Positions 9,701-18,320 of a stretch of DNA of 38,708 nucleotides are shown one piece after another. Both the position numbers and the translations under genes were made by a program. Location: contig JAIPFM010000021.1 of the NCBI GenBank assembly GCA_021736645.1, forward strand, positions 1 to 38,708, in the 5' to 3' direction. Below the pieces are notes generated by a model, which did not search any database, had not been told where the DNA came from, and saw nothing but the letters and a program-made list of their open reading frames with translations. Positions within the stretch are counted from its first letter, which is position 1. Every line of letters begins with the position of its first letter. Origin of the DNA: Phycisphaerae bacterium. GTDB taxonomy: Bacteria; Planctomycetota; Phycisphaerae; Sedimentisphaerales; Anaerobacaceae.

Positions 9701-10140
9701 AGGACTTGGCCATACTTGCCTCCCCCGCCCCACTGCAGGAAGGCAAAGTGGATATACCGACCGGTGTCTCGGTGTCGGGCAGTCCTCTTGACATATCAAT
9801 ATTGCGTAGCCAATGCAATGGTGATGATGACATGATGCACATGATCATTCAGATATTTATTGAAGAAGCACCCAAAATCATCAAGAGCCTGGCCAAGGCC
9901 ATCAACGACGGTATATCAGAAGAGGTTGAACTTCATGCTCACAGCCTGAAGGGTATGTCCGCTCAAATCGGAGCTGAAACCTTGAGGCAAAAGGCGTATG
10001 AACTGGAATGTGCTGGAAAAGAAAATAAACCCGATGTGTACGAAGTGCTTTTTCAGGATATGAACATCCATCTGAACCATGCACTCTCTTTTTTATCCCA
10101 ACCCGATGACTTGAACACCATCCATCACAATGTCTCATAA
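6754..10140 (+). CDS. Membrane dCACHE hybrid histidine kinase (HAMP-PAS-HisKA-HATPase-REC-HPt)
   Basis: A 1128-residue tripartite sensor kinase. TM1 is at about 8-30. The extracytoplasmic region, about 31-328, looks like a double CACHE domain (note [20 protein letters not shown] and YSVDICLRL), a fold that usually binds small ligands. TM2 is at about 331-351, then HAMP to about 402, a coiled coil, and a PAS domain at about 470-585. HisKA has His603 in [11 protein letters not shown]. HATPase carries [16 protein letters not shown] and GGTGLGLS. The receiver has Asp899 in LILMDVHMP and the HPt has His1063 in HAHSLKGMS. Phosphate should flow His603-Asp899-His1063 to a separate receiver, plausibly the next gene. 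The ATG at 6754 is chosen over 6748 because GGAGG is 7 nt upstream of it. Confidence 0.95.
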   Translation: MKIGQQLTLGFVGIALLVAAVVGSISIVASQKVLKGSIGRQSAVLATELIKTIDKSIYTRIESMQEYASDLAVQQYISASNQAFDRHDNIEAAILEEDASWISTAKDEVTPFMQTLIGNERSGQLRHKLAFYQEKYGYQVFGEAFLTNKYGANIIQTGKTTDYFQADEDWWQKAKTDGLYVSDADYDNSSGVYSVDICLRLDDENGQFLGVLKSVSNIEDIINIIKSVAIKDTTATFRLLTKESNIIYATEEVGFLDPLPKQLEVHLLQQKQHRRFSDFFVTTDSTLGRGKAFYAHAHSTGYRDFKGLGWVLLTEVDANEAFARVASLRNLILASVGVIMALAVVLGISMAQSISRPLGKLAVAAASIGHGDLKTRNDIESKNEIGQLAKTINKMTEDLTNSTTSINDLNREVASRKIAEQEMIRVNAELSQRSIELEKSRTITLNILEDMKIAKNQSVRAEAQARQESAKFEAMISCMEEGVVFADASDTIVEVNPYFLRFVNMPKEDLIGKSLWNLHGGAPSEHIRAILDDFKRAPNSPCFVMQRPLGDLTITIRVQPIYQDNQYYGVLMNTIDVTSLVNAVNLAEQANQAKSQFLANMSHEIRTPMNGVVGMIDMALEEPLSNIVTQYLLTCKSSADSLLNIINDILDISKIEAGKLEMDIIDCSVNRLLIDIESLMCARALNKGIELSILFDTPVPDMIRTDPTRVRQCLINLIGNAIKFTDAGYVKVHVSLQEDKDGTSVRFDVEDSGIGVSTENQLHIFDTFTQADNTITRQFGGTGLGLSITRQLADLLHGSLSISSVEGEGSTFSLSIPTNINVTSQAMLSKIDRDSVEKPFIQPLKQLDGNILVAEDNQVNQVVIQTMLLKMGLDVTICCDGNEAVQLAKAHHYDLILMDVHMPNMNGLVATRLLRQAGLTGPIIALTAGVLPEDFKNTRLAGCNEHLIKPINRAKLVETLATYLPATETPLVNDLASIESQVKDLAILASPAPLQEGKVDIPTGVSVSGSPLDISILRSQCNGDDDMMHMIIQIFIEEAPKIIKSLAKAINDGISEEVELHAHSLKGMSAQIGAETLRQKAYELECAGKENKPDVYEVLFQDMNIHLNHALSFLSQPDDLNTIHHNVS

Positions 10141-10152
10141 GGAGATAACGAT

Positions 10153-10614
10153 ATGACCTATAAGCAAAAAACTATACTCATCATTGATGATGACAAAATG
10201 ATCCGGGAAATACTCAAGCACGCTTTATCCAGAAATGGATATTGCATCTTAACGGCCGAAGAAGGTACTTCAGGTATTGAAATGGCCACCGAAGAGAACA
10301 TCACCGCGATAATTCTTGATTGGATGATGCCTGGCATGGATGGTATGGAAGTGCTAAAACAACTCAAGGACAATAAGATCACAGCAAACATTCCGGTCAT
10401 TATGCTCACCAGCAAGGATGCCTCTGCTGAGATCGGCCAAGCCGTATCCGAAGGGGCTGTCAATTACATCGTCAAGCCATTTAATCCTGCTGAAGCATGT
10501 CAATTGATCGAAACAACCCTGAATGAGAGTCAGCACACAGAGAAGGAGGCCAAATTCACTTTAAGGAGACTGTTTTCTTCAAAAACCTCATCCAACAGGG
10601 AGTGCAAACACTGA
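10153..10614 (+). CDS. Single-domain response regulator with basic C-terminal tail
   Basis: A 153-residue CheY-like receiver. The acidic cluster is in ILIIDDDK, the phosphoacceptor is Asp56 in IILDWMMPGMDG, the Thr is in VIMLTSKD and the Lys is in YIVKPFNP. After the fold ends at about 125 there is a 28-residue tail rich in Lys, Arg and Ser (LRRLFSSKTSSNRECKH) with no recognisable output domain. AAGGAG stands 8 nt before the ATG, and the gene starts 12 bp after the hybrid kinase stop, so the HPt of that kinase is its likely phosphodonor. It could act by protein contact or as a phosphate carrier. Confidence 0.92.
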   Translation: MTYKQKTILIIDDDKMIREILKHALSRNGYCILTAEEGTSGIEMATEENITAIILDWMMPGMDGMEVLKQLKDNKITANIPVIMLTSKDASAEIGQAVSEGAVNYIVKPFNPAEACQLIETTLNESQHTEKEAKFTLRRLFSSKTSSNRECKH

Positions 10615-10633
10615 GCGTTTCCATTTTCTTAGC

Positions 10634-10646
10634 ACTGGTTTCCAGT
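10634..10646 (+). terminator. Weak hairpin between convergent genes
   Basis: ACTGG-TTT-CCAGT forms a 5-bp stem 20 nt after the receiver gene stop, followed by ATTATTGT. It lies in the 33-bp gap between convergent genes. The stem is short and there is no proper U-tract, so this is only a candidate terminator. Confidence 0.2.
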
Positions 10647-10647
10647 A

Positions 10648-13149
10648 TTATTGTCCTGTATCGGAACGACTCGGGGCAATGGCAAGGGTGACAGTTCGGT
10701 ATTGTTCGGGATTCCTTAACTCAAAATTAAGAGTTCCGCTCGAACCGATTTCCAATTGATGAATGTACGCAGCTCCGCCTGAAACAGCCCCCTTACCCCC
10801 ACCATTGCTGTCCATGGTGATGGTGGTGTAGCCTGAAATCCCTGTGTCATCAATAGTAGCACTGTCTTTATCAAATCCTCCGATACGTAGAATCATGGTA
10901 TGATCGACCGTGGTGGTGACGGAGGGGCTCGGGGGATATCGAGTCGAGCTTCCTCCCAGCGTATCCATCACATCAATGGGACAGCTTGGGTCAAATCCCG
11001 TAAATCGCATAATCCAGCCATAGGCCTCTTCATTGTCTGTCCATGTAAAGGTATGCGAGCCAGATTCTGAGGCACCGGCCAGTTTGCCCCAAACACCAAG
11101 AGTAATCTTGCCATTCCCCTCACCTTGAGAGAGCAGGGACCAGCCTTGACCTTGCGGTTCGGATACCGTCGTTGTCCCACCTGTCACAACCGCGGCAATC
11201 AAGAGATCTCCTTCTATGGTCGTAAGAGGGACACTGCCAACTTGTACCACAAATCCAATCACCGCTTGACGGTAGGTCGTGTAGAGATGGGTCACACTCG
11301 GCGTCACATCATTGCCATCTGCTGACATATATCCCATTACGCCATCTGCCGAGGTCATGGATAGCTCTATGCCTTCGGTGAATCCATTGTTGACGAAATA
11401 CCACCCCTCGTTGCCTGCAGTGGCAGCCACGAAAGCCATGTCTCCCATGCTGGTAGAGAGTGCTTTTGTCGAAACGGTGGAGTTTCTTTTGTCCTCGGTA
11501 CTTTCACTGTCTCCAATGGGATCGGCTTGTTTGACATTTCCGAGAAAGGCACTAGTATAATTGACGCTGGCAGGCGTGTCATTCCATGTGGGCGAAAATA
11601 CGCTGCTGCTGGCATTGGCAATACCGCTTTCATCAAGGTAAAACGTGACCACATAGTCTCGTGCGGCCAAGTTTCCCTCTTTTTCCTTCTTGGACCGTTT
11701 ATCCTTGATCTTTGTCATGGGTTGTCCGCCATAGGTCACGGACTCGATCTTGATATCGTTGTCATAGTCTTCGGCGTGTGCCGTAAAGAGCAGCAGACGA
11801 TTTTTGCCAGCCGGTTTCACGTGTGTCAGGCCTGTGGACCATGTCCCAAGTACATAGACCTGGGCCACGCTACCTGCGTACCCTGGTGTGGGAATGGTTA
11901 AAGACTGGGCACTGCCATCAGACTTGGCCTCTTCAAAGTCCTTGAATAAAACCATGGAAGCATCGGACACGAGATCGCTGATTTCCTGGGCTGAGAGTGC
12001 GCGAGTATAGAGGCGCACATCATCCAGGGTGCCGTCAAAGTAGGGGTCTGCACTGAATTGTGACCTGCCCAGCCAGTTGTGGGTCGTCTCGCCCAGGTCG
12101 CTTGGATTGGTCTTGGCGTCTGTGTTCTGGCCAACAACTTCGCCATCAACATACAGGGTGTGAATCTCGTTGGCATCATCGATTGTCACTGCCACATGAT
12201 GCCATCCTGTGCCCAAAGGTTCTATTGTCATGATCTGGTCTTCATGCGACCAGCCGCCGTCCGTAATGGCAAAACGCATACCGCCATCACCAGTTTCGGG
12301 CGTCAAGAGCATGTAATCTGTGGTACCACTGCCAAAGTCAAACACGCGCTGGTAGGTGTCACCCAGGCCCGACCAGTTGACCCAGGCGGCAATAGTCAAA
12401 TCCGTGGTGGTTTCTATGACCTGTCCAATGGGCAGATCCACATAGTCTGTGCTGCCATTAAATGTCAGAGCCCCTCCAATCACACCAGTGGTCCATTCAT
12501 CACCCGTCATGTTCATCAAAGTGCCATGACGGCCCTTGCCTGAAGAATCCCGAGCTGTGGTCCCGCTGGCATCGTCCAGACGCCACCAGCCCTCGAAATC
12601 AGACACAGTGGACACTGGATCTGCATTAATGAACACTGCGGTAGCAAATGTCATGTCCGGACCGAGTTCGCTGCTGCTGACACAGGCGACATCAATATGA
12701 ATCAAACGTATGTCATTCGCATCGGTGACAGGACTTGACGGATTATTACCATCATAACAGGTGAATTTTAGCTGACTGACCGGGCCGGCTATCTCGTACA
12801 TCGAATCCAGTTGACCGTATTCAACATAACCTGAGTCATTGACCGCATACCGATGGGTCGTGTTCTCATAGTCTTTGAATTGGATATACCCCAGGGCATC
12901 AGCGGAATTGCTGACACTCTCGATGCTGGCGGCCACGGCCAGGTACTGGGAGAGGTGGTTCAGAAGAATACGTCCGTTCTGCAGCGTTTCGGCGTTACTA
13001 TCATAGGTATCCCAAGTCTGCCTGACGCAACTGAGCAGAGGGAGCACCGTCCCCATGATAACGACCATCATAGAGATAGCCACCACCAACTCCACGAGCG
13101 TGGTGCCTTTGTTTTTGATGTTCGAGCCCTGGCCACTTAGAATACGCAT
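10648..13149 (-). CDS. Large prepilin-like secreted protein with LamG domain
   Basis: An 833-residue protein with a type IV prepilin N terminus. The leader ends KNKG, with cleavage expected after Gly15; Glu at +5 and the hydrophobic helix LVELVVAISMMVVIMG follow. The next 150 residues resemble minor pseudopilins of the PilW/GspJ kind. Residues about 183-395 form a LamG (concanavalin-like) domain (WWRLDDASG, FNGSTDYVDLP, WHHVAVTIDD, DDVRLYTRALSAQEISDL). The last 430 residues look like two beta-sandwich units and end with a Ser/Thr-rich strand region. Usual pseudopilins have 150-250 residues, so this is a pilus-anchored adhesin-like form. It begins 35 bp after the stop of the preceding hybrid kinase on the same strand and may be cotranscribed. 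Its ligand is unknown. Confidence 0.85.
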   Translation of the reverse strand: MRILSGQGSNIKNKGTTLVELVVAISMMVVIMGTVLPLLSCVRQTWDTYDSNAETLQNGRILLNHLSQYLAVAASIESVSNSADALGYIQFKDYENTTHRYAVNDSGYVEYGQLDSMYEIAGPVSQLKFTCYDGNNPSSPVTDANDIRLIHIDVACVSSSELGPDMTFATAVFINADPVSTVSDFEGWWRLDDASGTTARDSSGKGRHGTLMNMTGDEWTTGVIGGALTFNGSTDYVDLPIGQVIETTTDLTIAAWVNWSGLGDTYQRVFDFGSGTTDYMLLTPETGDGGMRFAITDGGWSHEDQIMTIEPLGTGWHHVAVTIDDANEIHTLYVDGEVVGQNTDAKTNPSDLGETTHNWLGRSQFSADPYFDGTLDDVRLYTRALSAQEISDLVSDASMVLFKDFEEAKSDGSAQSLTIPTPGYAGSVAQVYVLGTWSTGLTHVKPAGKNRLLLFTAHAEDYDNDIKIESVTYGGQPMTKIKDKRSKKEKEGNLAARDYVVTFYLDESGIANASSSVFSPTWNDTPASVNYTSAFLGNVKQADPIGDSESTEDKRNSTVSTKALSTSMGDMAFVAATAGNEGWYFVNNGFTEGIELSMTSADGVMGYMSADGNDVTPSVTHLYTTYRQAVIGFVVQVGSVPLTTIEGDLLIAAVVTGGTTTVSEPQGQGWSLLSQGEGNGKITLGVWGKLAGASESGSHTFTWTDNEEAYGWIMRFTGFDPSCPIDVMDTLGGSSTRYPPSPSVTTTVDHTMILRIGGFDKDSATIDDTGISGYTTITMDSNGGGKGAVSGGAAYIHQLEIGSSGTLNFELRNPEQYRTVTLAIAPSRSDTGQ

Positions 13150-13184
13150 ACGATGTTCTCTCTTTTACAAACAGAGGCATCAAT

Positions 13185-15395
13185 CTATACCATGTTTGAC
13201 ATCTCAAACCAGTCACACCGAGACAAAACCTCAAAGATATTGTCCACTTCTGCTGTTAATCCTTTGAAATGTAGAGTGCTGGCTTCCATGTCGTTTTCTC
13301 GACCCGCACATTCCATTTGCCTGGCAGCCACAGTTAACTGTTCGATACCGAGATTCCTGCCAACACCCTTTAGTGAATGGGCATGTGAGGCAATCAACTC
13401 ACAATTTCCGACTTCGACGGCTTGTGCGAGTTTTTCAAGATGCTCTCGGATGTCTTTGGCATAGATGGGCATGATTTCCAGAAGAGTCTCTTCATCACCA
13501 AGCATCTCAAGTAGGTGATCCCAGTTGATTATTTCCTCGACATAGGCATCGGCAGGTTTGCTGGAGTGCGCCTTTGAGGTGATTCCATCAGAATCAGGCT
13601 CTTCATGCTGATGGGGCCGCATTGAGTTCAAGTCGATTGCCTGACTTGTAGTTTTCTGTTTGGACTGTAGATATTTGGCCAGTATTTTTGTTAGTGTCCT
13701 GAAATCTATGGGTTTGGTCAAGTAGCCATCACAACCGGCTTCTATGCACTTCCGGTCATCCCCGTCCATCGAACTGGCAGTCAAGGCCACGATCGGCATC
13801 TTATAACCCTGTTTCTTAAGGGCGCGAGTGGCCTCGTATCCATTCATATTGGGCATCTGAATGTCCATGAATATCAGGTCAAATGATTGAGACAAGGCCT
13901 CTTGCACGGCTTGTTTACCGTCCTTGGCAATAACGACTTCAATGCCCAGTTTCGAGAGCATTAACTTCATCAACAATTGATTACCTTCAACATCTTCGGC
14001 AACCAGTATTTTGCCAGAAAACCGTGTTGTCTCGTCAGCTTTGGGTAAGTCTTCTTTTCTTTGATCTAAAGCCTCGTTTCGGTCCAACAAGGGTTGCCCA
14101 GTGATGTCCACGCCTGTGGGTATACATAAGGAAAATACGGACCCTTTGCCTGGTGTACTGGTCAGCGTCAACTCACCGCCCAAAAGCCCGGCTAATTGCC
14201 TGGTGATACTTAGTCCCAGGCCTGTCCCGCCGTATTGACGTGTGGTACTTCCATCAGCCTGAGTGAATGATTCAAACATTGCCTGCTGTCGATCTTCTGG
14301 GATACCGATACCCGTATCCTCAACAATAAAACGGACAAAGTATTTGCCATTCTCTTGGTATAGAGAGACCCTAAAATGTACATGTCCCTTACAGTAGGTA
14401 CCCACAATTTCCCAACATCTTACCGCTTTAGAACTGTTATAAGCAGGGCAATCACTTTTGCCACAGTTCTTCACTTTATGGCAAAATGCGAGGTCAGGAT
14501 TTTCAAATCGTAGGGACGCAGCATCACCAACTCCTGAGATTATTGCCTCCATAATATGACTGATCTGATTTGCCATTGAAATAATCTGGTCGCTGGTTTT
14601 TTGCAGCACCTTCTCCATCTGTATGCGTTCAGTAATGTCATTGCCATACAGATTTATATACCCAGTTTCATTCACTGGAACGATGCTAAAGGAGATGACT
14701 GTGTCATTTAATTCTACCTCATAATTTTTTCCAGAAATACGGAGCTTGTCAATTGAGTTGATATGTACTTCAGGTAATGCTTTACCTACCTTTGAATTCC
14801 ACTTGGAAAGTACTTGTTCACCTGCTTTGTTGCTGTATAGGATTTCACCGTCTTGGCTGATACGTAAAACAGGATTGGGATTTTCAAGTACAAACTTTGA
14901 CATTAACATTATCTCATGTTCGTGCTTCTTGCGTACGGAGATCTCATTTCGGAGTGTCTCATTAATCAGCCGTAGGTCAATTGATTGTTGTTGGAATTCC
15001 TTGAGTAATCGGCTTTTTTCGAGATGCGTCCTTATCCTCGCCAGTACTTCCTCTGTTTGAAATGGCTTGGTAATATAATCAACTCCGCCTGCCAGGAATC
15101 CCTTTAGTTTGTCCTCTTTTTTATTCATCGTACTGAGGAATATAACAGGCACATCTGATGTCATCGCATCTGCCTTGAGACGTGTGCACACCTCCCAACC
15201 ATCTATATCAGGCAACTTTATATCAAGCAATATCATTTCCGGTAGAACTGCTTTAACTGAGGCCAACGCCTCCAGACCGGACTTAACTGCGCGAGTATGA
15301 TATCCATGTTCACCAAGCATTGTGGCTAGGAATTGAAGATTCTCCAATGTATCATCCACAATTAGTATATTTCCATGCATATCTTTGTTGCTCAT
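13185..15395 (-). CDS. Soluble hybrid kinase with HisKA and N-box deleted (REC-PAS-partial CW-half HATPase-REC-HPt)
   Basis: A 736-residue protein. Receiver 1 has Asp58 in MILLDIKLP, with a PAS domain at about 165-260. The Cys-rich segment at about 300-335 (CHKVKNCGKSDCPAY, then CWEIVGTYC) looks like the first part of a two-CW domain. It joins at Gly337-His338 directly to the middle of a HATPase domain (GHVHFRVSLYQENGKYFVRF). The G boxes DTGIGI and GGTGLGLS are kept. The whole HisKA domain, including the HEIRTP phosphoacceptor box, and the N-box Asn helix are missing. Receiver 2 (Asp511) and HPt (His673 in HSLKGVGRN) are intact. The frame is unbroken and GGGGAG precedes the ATG by 7 nt. As written it cannot autophosphorylate. 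It may be a relay scaffold, a recombination product or an assembly collapse. Confidence 0.88.
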   Translation of the reverse strand: MSNKDMHGNILIVDDTLENLQFLATMLGEHGYHTRAVKSGLEALASVKAVLPEMILLDIKLPDIDGWEVCTRLKADAMTSDVPVIFLSTMNKKEDKLKGFLAGGVDYITKPFQTEEVLARIRTHLEKSRLLKEFQQQSIDLRLINETLRNEISVRKKHEHEIMLMSKFVLENPNPVLRISQDGEILYSNKAGEQVLSKWNSKVGKALPEVHINSIDKLRISGKNYEVELNDTVISFSIVPVNETGYINLYGNDITERIQMEKVLQKTSDQIISMANQISHIMEAIISGVGDAASLRFENPDLAFCHKVKNCGKSDCPAYNSSKAVRCWEIVGTYCKGHVHFRVSLYQENGKYFVRFIVEDTGIGIPEDRQQAMFESFTQADGSTTRQYGGTGLGLSITRQLAGLLGGELTLTSTPGKGSVFSLCIPTGVDITGQPLLDRNEALDQRKEDLPKADETTRFSGKILVAEDVEGNQLLMKLMLSKLGIEVVIAKDGKQAVQEALSQSFDLIFMDIQMPNMNGYEATRALKKQGYKMPIVALTASSMDGDDRKCIEAGCDGYLTKPIDFRTLTKILAKYLQSKQKTTSQAIDLNSMRPHQHEEPDSDGITSKAHSSKPADAYVEEIINWDHLLEMLGDEETLLEIMPIYAKDIREHLEKLAQAVEVGNCELIASHAHSLKGVGRNLGIEQLTVAARQMECAGRENDMEASTLHFKGLTAEVDNIFEVLSRCDWFEMSNMV

Positions 15396-15491
15396 ATTTG
15401 GCTCCCCGAAGATAAGAGGCTGTCAGCTGACTGAATGGTTGCATAATCATGATTCTCCGCACAGACTTGCAGGGCCTCTGCGATCGCTGGT

Positions 15492-17819
15492 TCACGCCAT
15501 CTTGGCCTTCTCAATCCAGTCAGACTGGGACAAAACCGTCATGACTTTTTCAGTCTCAGTTTTTAAGTCATTTAAAAGCAGTGTGCCCGCTTCGATATCG
15601 TTTTCTCTACCAGTACTCTCCATTTGACTGGCCATGTCTGACAACCGTTCGATACCGAGATTTCTACCGACCCCCTTTAAGGCATGGGCCTGAGAGGCAA
15701 TGGACACACAGTCGCCATTTGCCACGGCCTTGGAAAGCAATTCAATATGCTCTTGAATGTCATTGACATAGGTGGAAATGATTTCCCTGATGGTTTCCTC
15801 ATCGCCCAGTCTCTCAAGGAGTCGGTCCCAGTCGATTATTTCCCTGATATCGGAATCATCAGATCCACGAGACCGGGTCTTTGAGGTACTTAATTCAGAA
15901 CCGGGAATCTCAACTTCGTGAGCCATTGAAGCCACCAACTCAACTGGCTGACATGCGGCACCCTGCTTGAACGGCAGATACTCAGTCAATACACATAATA
16001 GTTCATTTGGGTCAATGGGTTTTGTCATATAGCCATCACAGCCGACTTCTATACACTTTTGTTCATCGCCTTTCATCGCATCGGCGGTCAGGGCTACAAT
16101 AGGTGTCATACATCCATTTTGCCTGAGCATGCGAGTGGCTTCGCGGCCATCCATATAGGGCATATGCATATCCATGAATATCAGATCAAACATTTGTGAT
16201 GACGCCTTTTGTACTGCCTCACGACCATCCCCAGCGATAACAGCCTCAACCCCGAATTTGGAGAGCATCATTTTTATCAAAACCTGGTTGCCCTCCACAT
16301 CCTCAGCCACCAATACTTTACCCAAGAACAGGGAAGTCTCTTCTTTGCGTGATTCATCTGTACTAAGATTGAGTGCCTCTTTTTGCGCCCATTGAGATTG
16401 CCCGGCGATGTTCACGCCCACTGGCAAGATCAGAGAAAACACGGTACCTTTTCCAGGTTCGCTCGCCACAGTGAGATTCCCACCCATAAGATTGACTAAT
16501 TCCCTGGTGATAGTCAGTCCCAGGCCGGTGCCGCCATATTGACGAGTGGTGCTACCCTCTGCCTGAGTGAATGATTCAAATATCGCCTGCTGTCGGTCCT
16601 GTGAGATGCCAATACCCGTATCCTCCACATTGAACCGGATAAAGGCCTTACTGCCCTCTTTGTGTAGAGATACCGTCAAATAGACGTGTCCCTGATCGGT
16701 AAACTTGATGGCATTGCTAATAAGATTGATCAGGCACTGATGCAACCGAAATGGGTCGGTTTTTATAACGGCCGGTAATGGGTCCTGGCAAATGATTTTA
16801 AAGTCAATGCTTTTCTCAGCAGCCTTTGGCCCCAGCAGTAACTCAAGGTGATTATCCAGGACTTCATCCAACCTGCAGTCGATCATCTCAATGTCAAGTT
16901 TACCAGCCTCTATCTTGGAGATATCAAGAATGTCATTGATCAAAGTCATGAGATCCTTGCTTGCCTTCTTGATTATAGCCACCTGCCTCTTTTGCTCATT
17001 ACTCAAATCTTCTTCACCCAGCATATCGGCAAAGCCAACAATGGCAGTCAGGGGGGTGCGGATTTCATGACTCATACTTGCCAGGAATTGACCTTTCATA
17101 GCTTCCTTCTTGGTTAATTCGATATTTCGCTCTTGAATGGCAGAATACGACATTCTTAATTTCGTAGCCATCTCATTTAGAGCCTCTTTTAATTGTCCAA
17201 TTTCATCTTGATCATCACACTGAAGAAGCTCTTCAAAGCTGCCAGCCCCGACACTTTCAGAGAATCTCACCAATTTCTTCACTGGATCAATCACCATCCA
17301 TCTCAGATAGAATGCCATGATGACCACGAGTAATACCAGTGACATCGTGAGTACAAGACCTGCCCGTAGTAAATAGGTCTGAAATAACATGCTCATGCTC
17401 TCGCTCGATATCCTGACAATCACAGATCCCAGGGTTTTGCTGTCATTGGTTTCAATAAGCGCTGTATAGGTTCGAACGGCTTTTTGATAGCGATTCGCAT
17501 GTGGCAGGCGTTCCTGCGTTGCGGTGGCTAGAACTTTGGAGTCTCGGCGCCTGTACTGTATTTCCATGACCATGGGATTCTTTTGGACAAGGCTCTTGGC
17601 ATAGGTTTCCAAAACAGGATAGTCGTTCAGCAAGAACGGCTCGATACAGGCATGGGCGGCTGTTTGCGATATGGCCCTTCCCATGGAGTCCATATAATAC
17701 AGAGAAATTCTCTGAATTGCATGAATCGTTAATCCGCCGACCAGGGCATATATGATTAACAATATCACGACTATCCCACCGAGAAGCTTAAATGATAGAC
17801 TCTGAAAAATACTTAGCAT
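15492..17819 (-). CDS. Membrane hybrid histidine kinase (HAMP-HisKA-HATPase-REC-HPt)
   Basis: A 775-residue kinase. TM1 is at about 11-32, a small extracytoplasmic sensor of about 120 residues follows (33-155, no family recognised), TM2 is at about 156-180 and HAMP runs to about 230. HisKA has His251 in [11 protein letters not shown]. HATPase carries NLISNAIKFT, DTGIGI and GGTGLGLT. The receiver has Asp550 in LIFMDMHMPYMDG and HPt has His712 in [15 protein letters not shown] precedes the ATG by 7 nt. From HisKA to the end it is closely similar to the neighbouring kinases at 13185 and 18321, so the three arose by local duplication with different sensor ends. HPt-borne phosphate could pass to the single receiver encoded just upstream. 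Confidence 0.94.
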   Translation of the reverse strand: MLSIFQSLSFKLLGGIVVILLIIYALVGGLTIHAIQRISLYYMDSMGRAISQTAAHACIEPFLLNDYPVLETYAKSLVQKNPMVMEIQYRRRDSKVLATATQERLPHANRYQKAVRTYTALIETNDSKTLGSVIVRISSESMSMLFQTYLLRAGLVLTMSLVLLVVIMAFYLRWMVIDPVKKLVRFSESVGAGSFEELLQCDDQDEIGQLKEALNEMATKLRMSYSAIQERNIELTKKEAMKGQFLASMSHEIRTPLTAIVGFADMLGEEDLSNEQKRQVAIIKKASKDLMTLINDILDISKIEAGKLDIEMIDCRLDEVLDNHLELLLGPKAAEKSIDFKIICQDPLPAVIKTDPFRLHQCLINLISNAIKFTDQGHVYLTVSLHKEGSKAFIRFNVEDTGIGISQDRQQAIFESFTQAEGSTTRQYGGTGLGLTITRELVNLMGGNLTVASEPGKGTVFSLILPVGVNIAGQSQWAQKEALNLSTDESRKEETSLFLGKVLVAEDVEGNQVLIKMMLSKFGVEAVIAGDGREAVQKASSQMFDLIFMDMHMPYMDGREATRMLRQNGCMTPIVALTADAMKGDEQKCIEVGCDGYMTKPIDPNELLCVLTEYLPFKQGAACQPVELVASMAHEVEIPGSELSTSKTRSRGSDDSDIREIIDWDRLLERLGDEETIREIISTYVNDIQEHIELLSKAVANGDCVSIASQAHALKGVGRNLGIERLSDMASQMESTGRENDIEAGTLLLNDLKTETEKVMTVLSQSDWIEKAKMA

Positions 17820-17919
17820 GGGCTGCCTTTGAGCTAATGAAAGTTGTTTATTAAAAGGCCAAAATGAACGTCTGCACCGCTATACGTGCCTGATGACATT
17901 CTGCTTTCTTATAGCTTTT

Positions 17920-18309
17920 TCAGTTAATTGCCTTGACGCAATAGATCTCTTGTCTGATCACAGAAATCAACTCCTTGATGTCCGTTTGTTTGGAGAGCAT
18001 AAGATGTCCACCGCAGTAGTGTCTCTTTAGCGTAGCCTCCTGGCTGGAAAGAAGGCAGGTCAAAAAGAGAATGGGGGTATCTTTGGTCACAGGATCTTCC
18101 TTTAGTCTTTGAGCCACTTCTCCCCCATCCACTTCTGGCATGTGTACATCGAGTATTATAAGATCGGGCTTCTGCGATCTGGCCACGGCGACGGCCTTGA
18201 GTGCATTCACTTCAATGACAACATCAAATCCTGCTAGAGTCAATCGCCTCTCCAGCATGAACAGCAGGTTTGAGTCATCATCAACAACAAGAATCTTATG
18301 CCTATCCAT
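17920..18309 (-). CDS. Single-domain CheY-like response regulator
   Basis: A 129-residue receiver with no output domain. The acidic pocket is in ILVVDDDS, the phosphoacceptor is Asp54 in LIILDVHMPEVDGGEV, the Thr is in LFLTC and the probable switch Lys is in MLSKQTD. The Lys-Pro that usually follows is Lys-Gln here. The start is the ATG at 18309 (MDRHKILVV) with AAAGAGA upstream, not the in-frame TTG at 18327. It begins 11 bp after the stop of the CHASE8 kinase and is followed by another hybrid kinase, so it is well placed to take phosphate from HPt domains of both. It may be a shared phosphate shuttle or sink. Confidence 0.9.
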   Translation of the reverse strand: MDRHKILVVDDDSNLLFMLERRLTLAGFDVVIEVNALKAVAVARSQKPDLIILDVHMPEVDGGEVAQRLKEDPVTKDTPILFLTCLLSSQEATLKRHYCGGHLMLSKQTDIKELISVIRQEIYCVKAIN

Positions 18310-18320
18310 AGTATCTCTTT

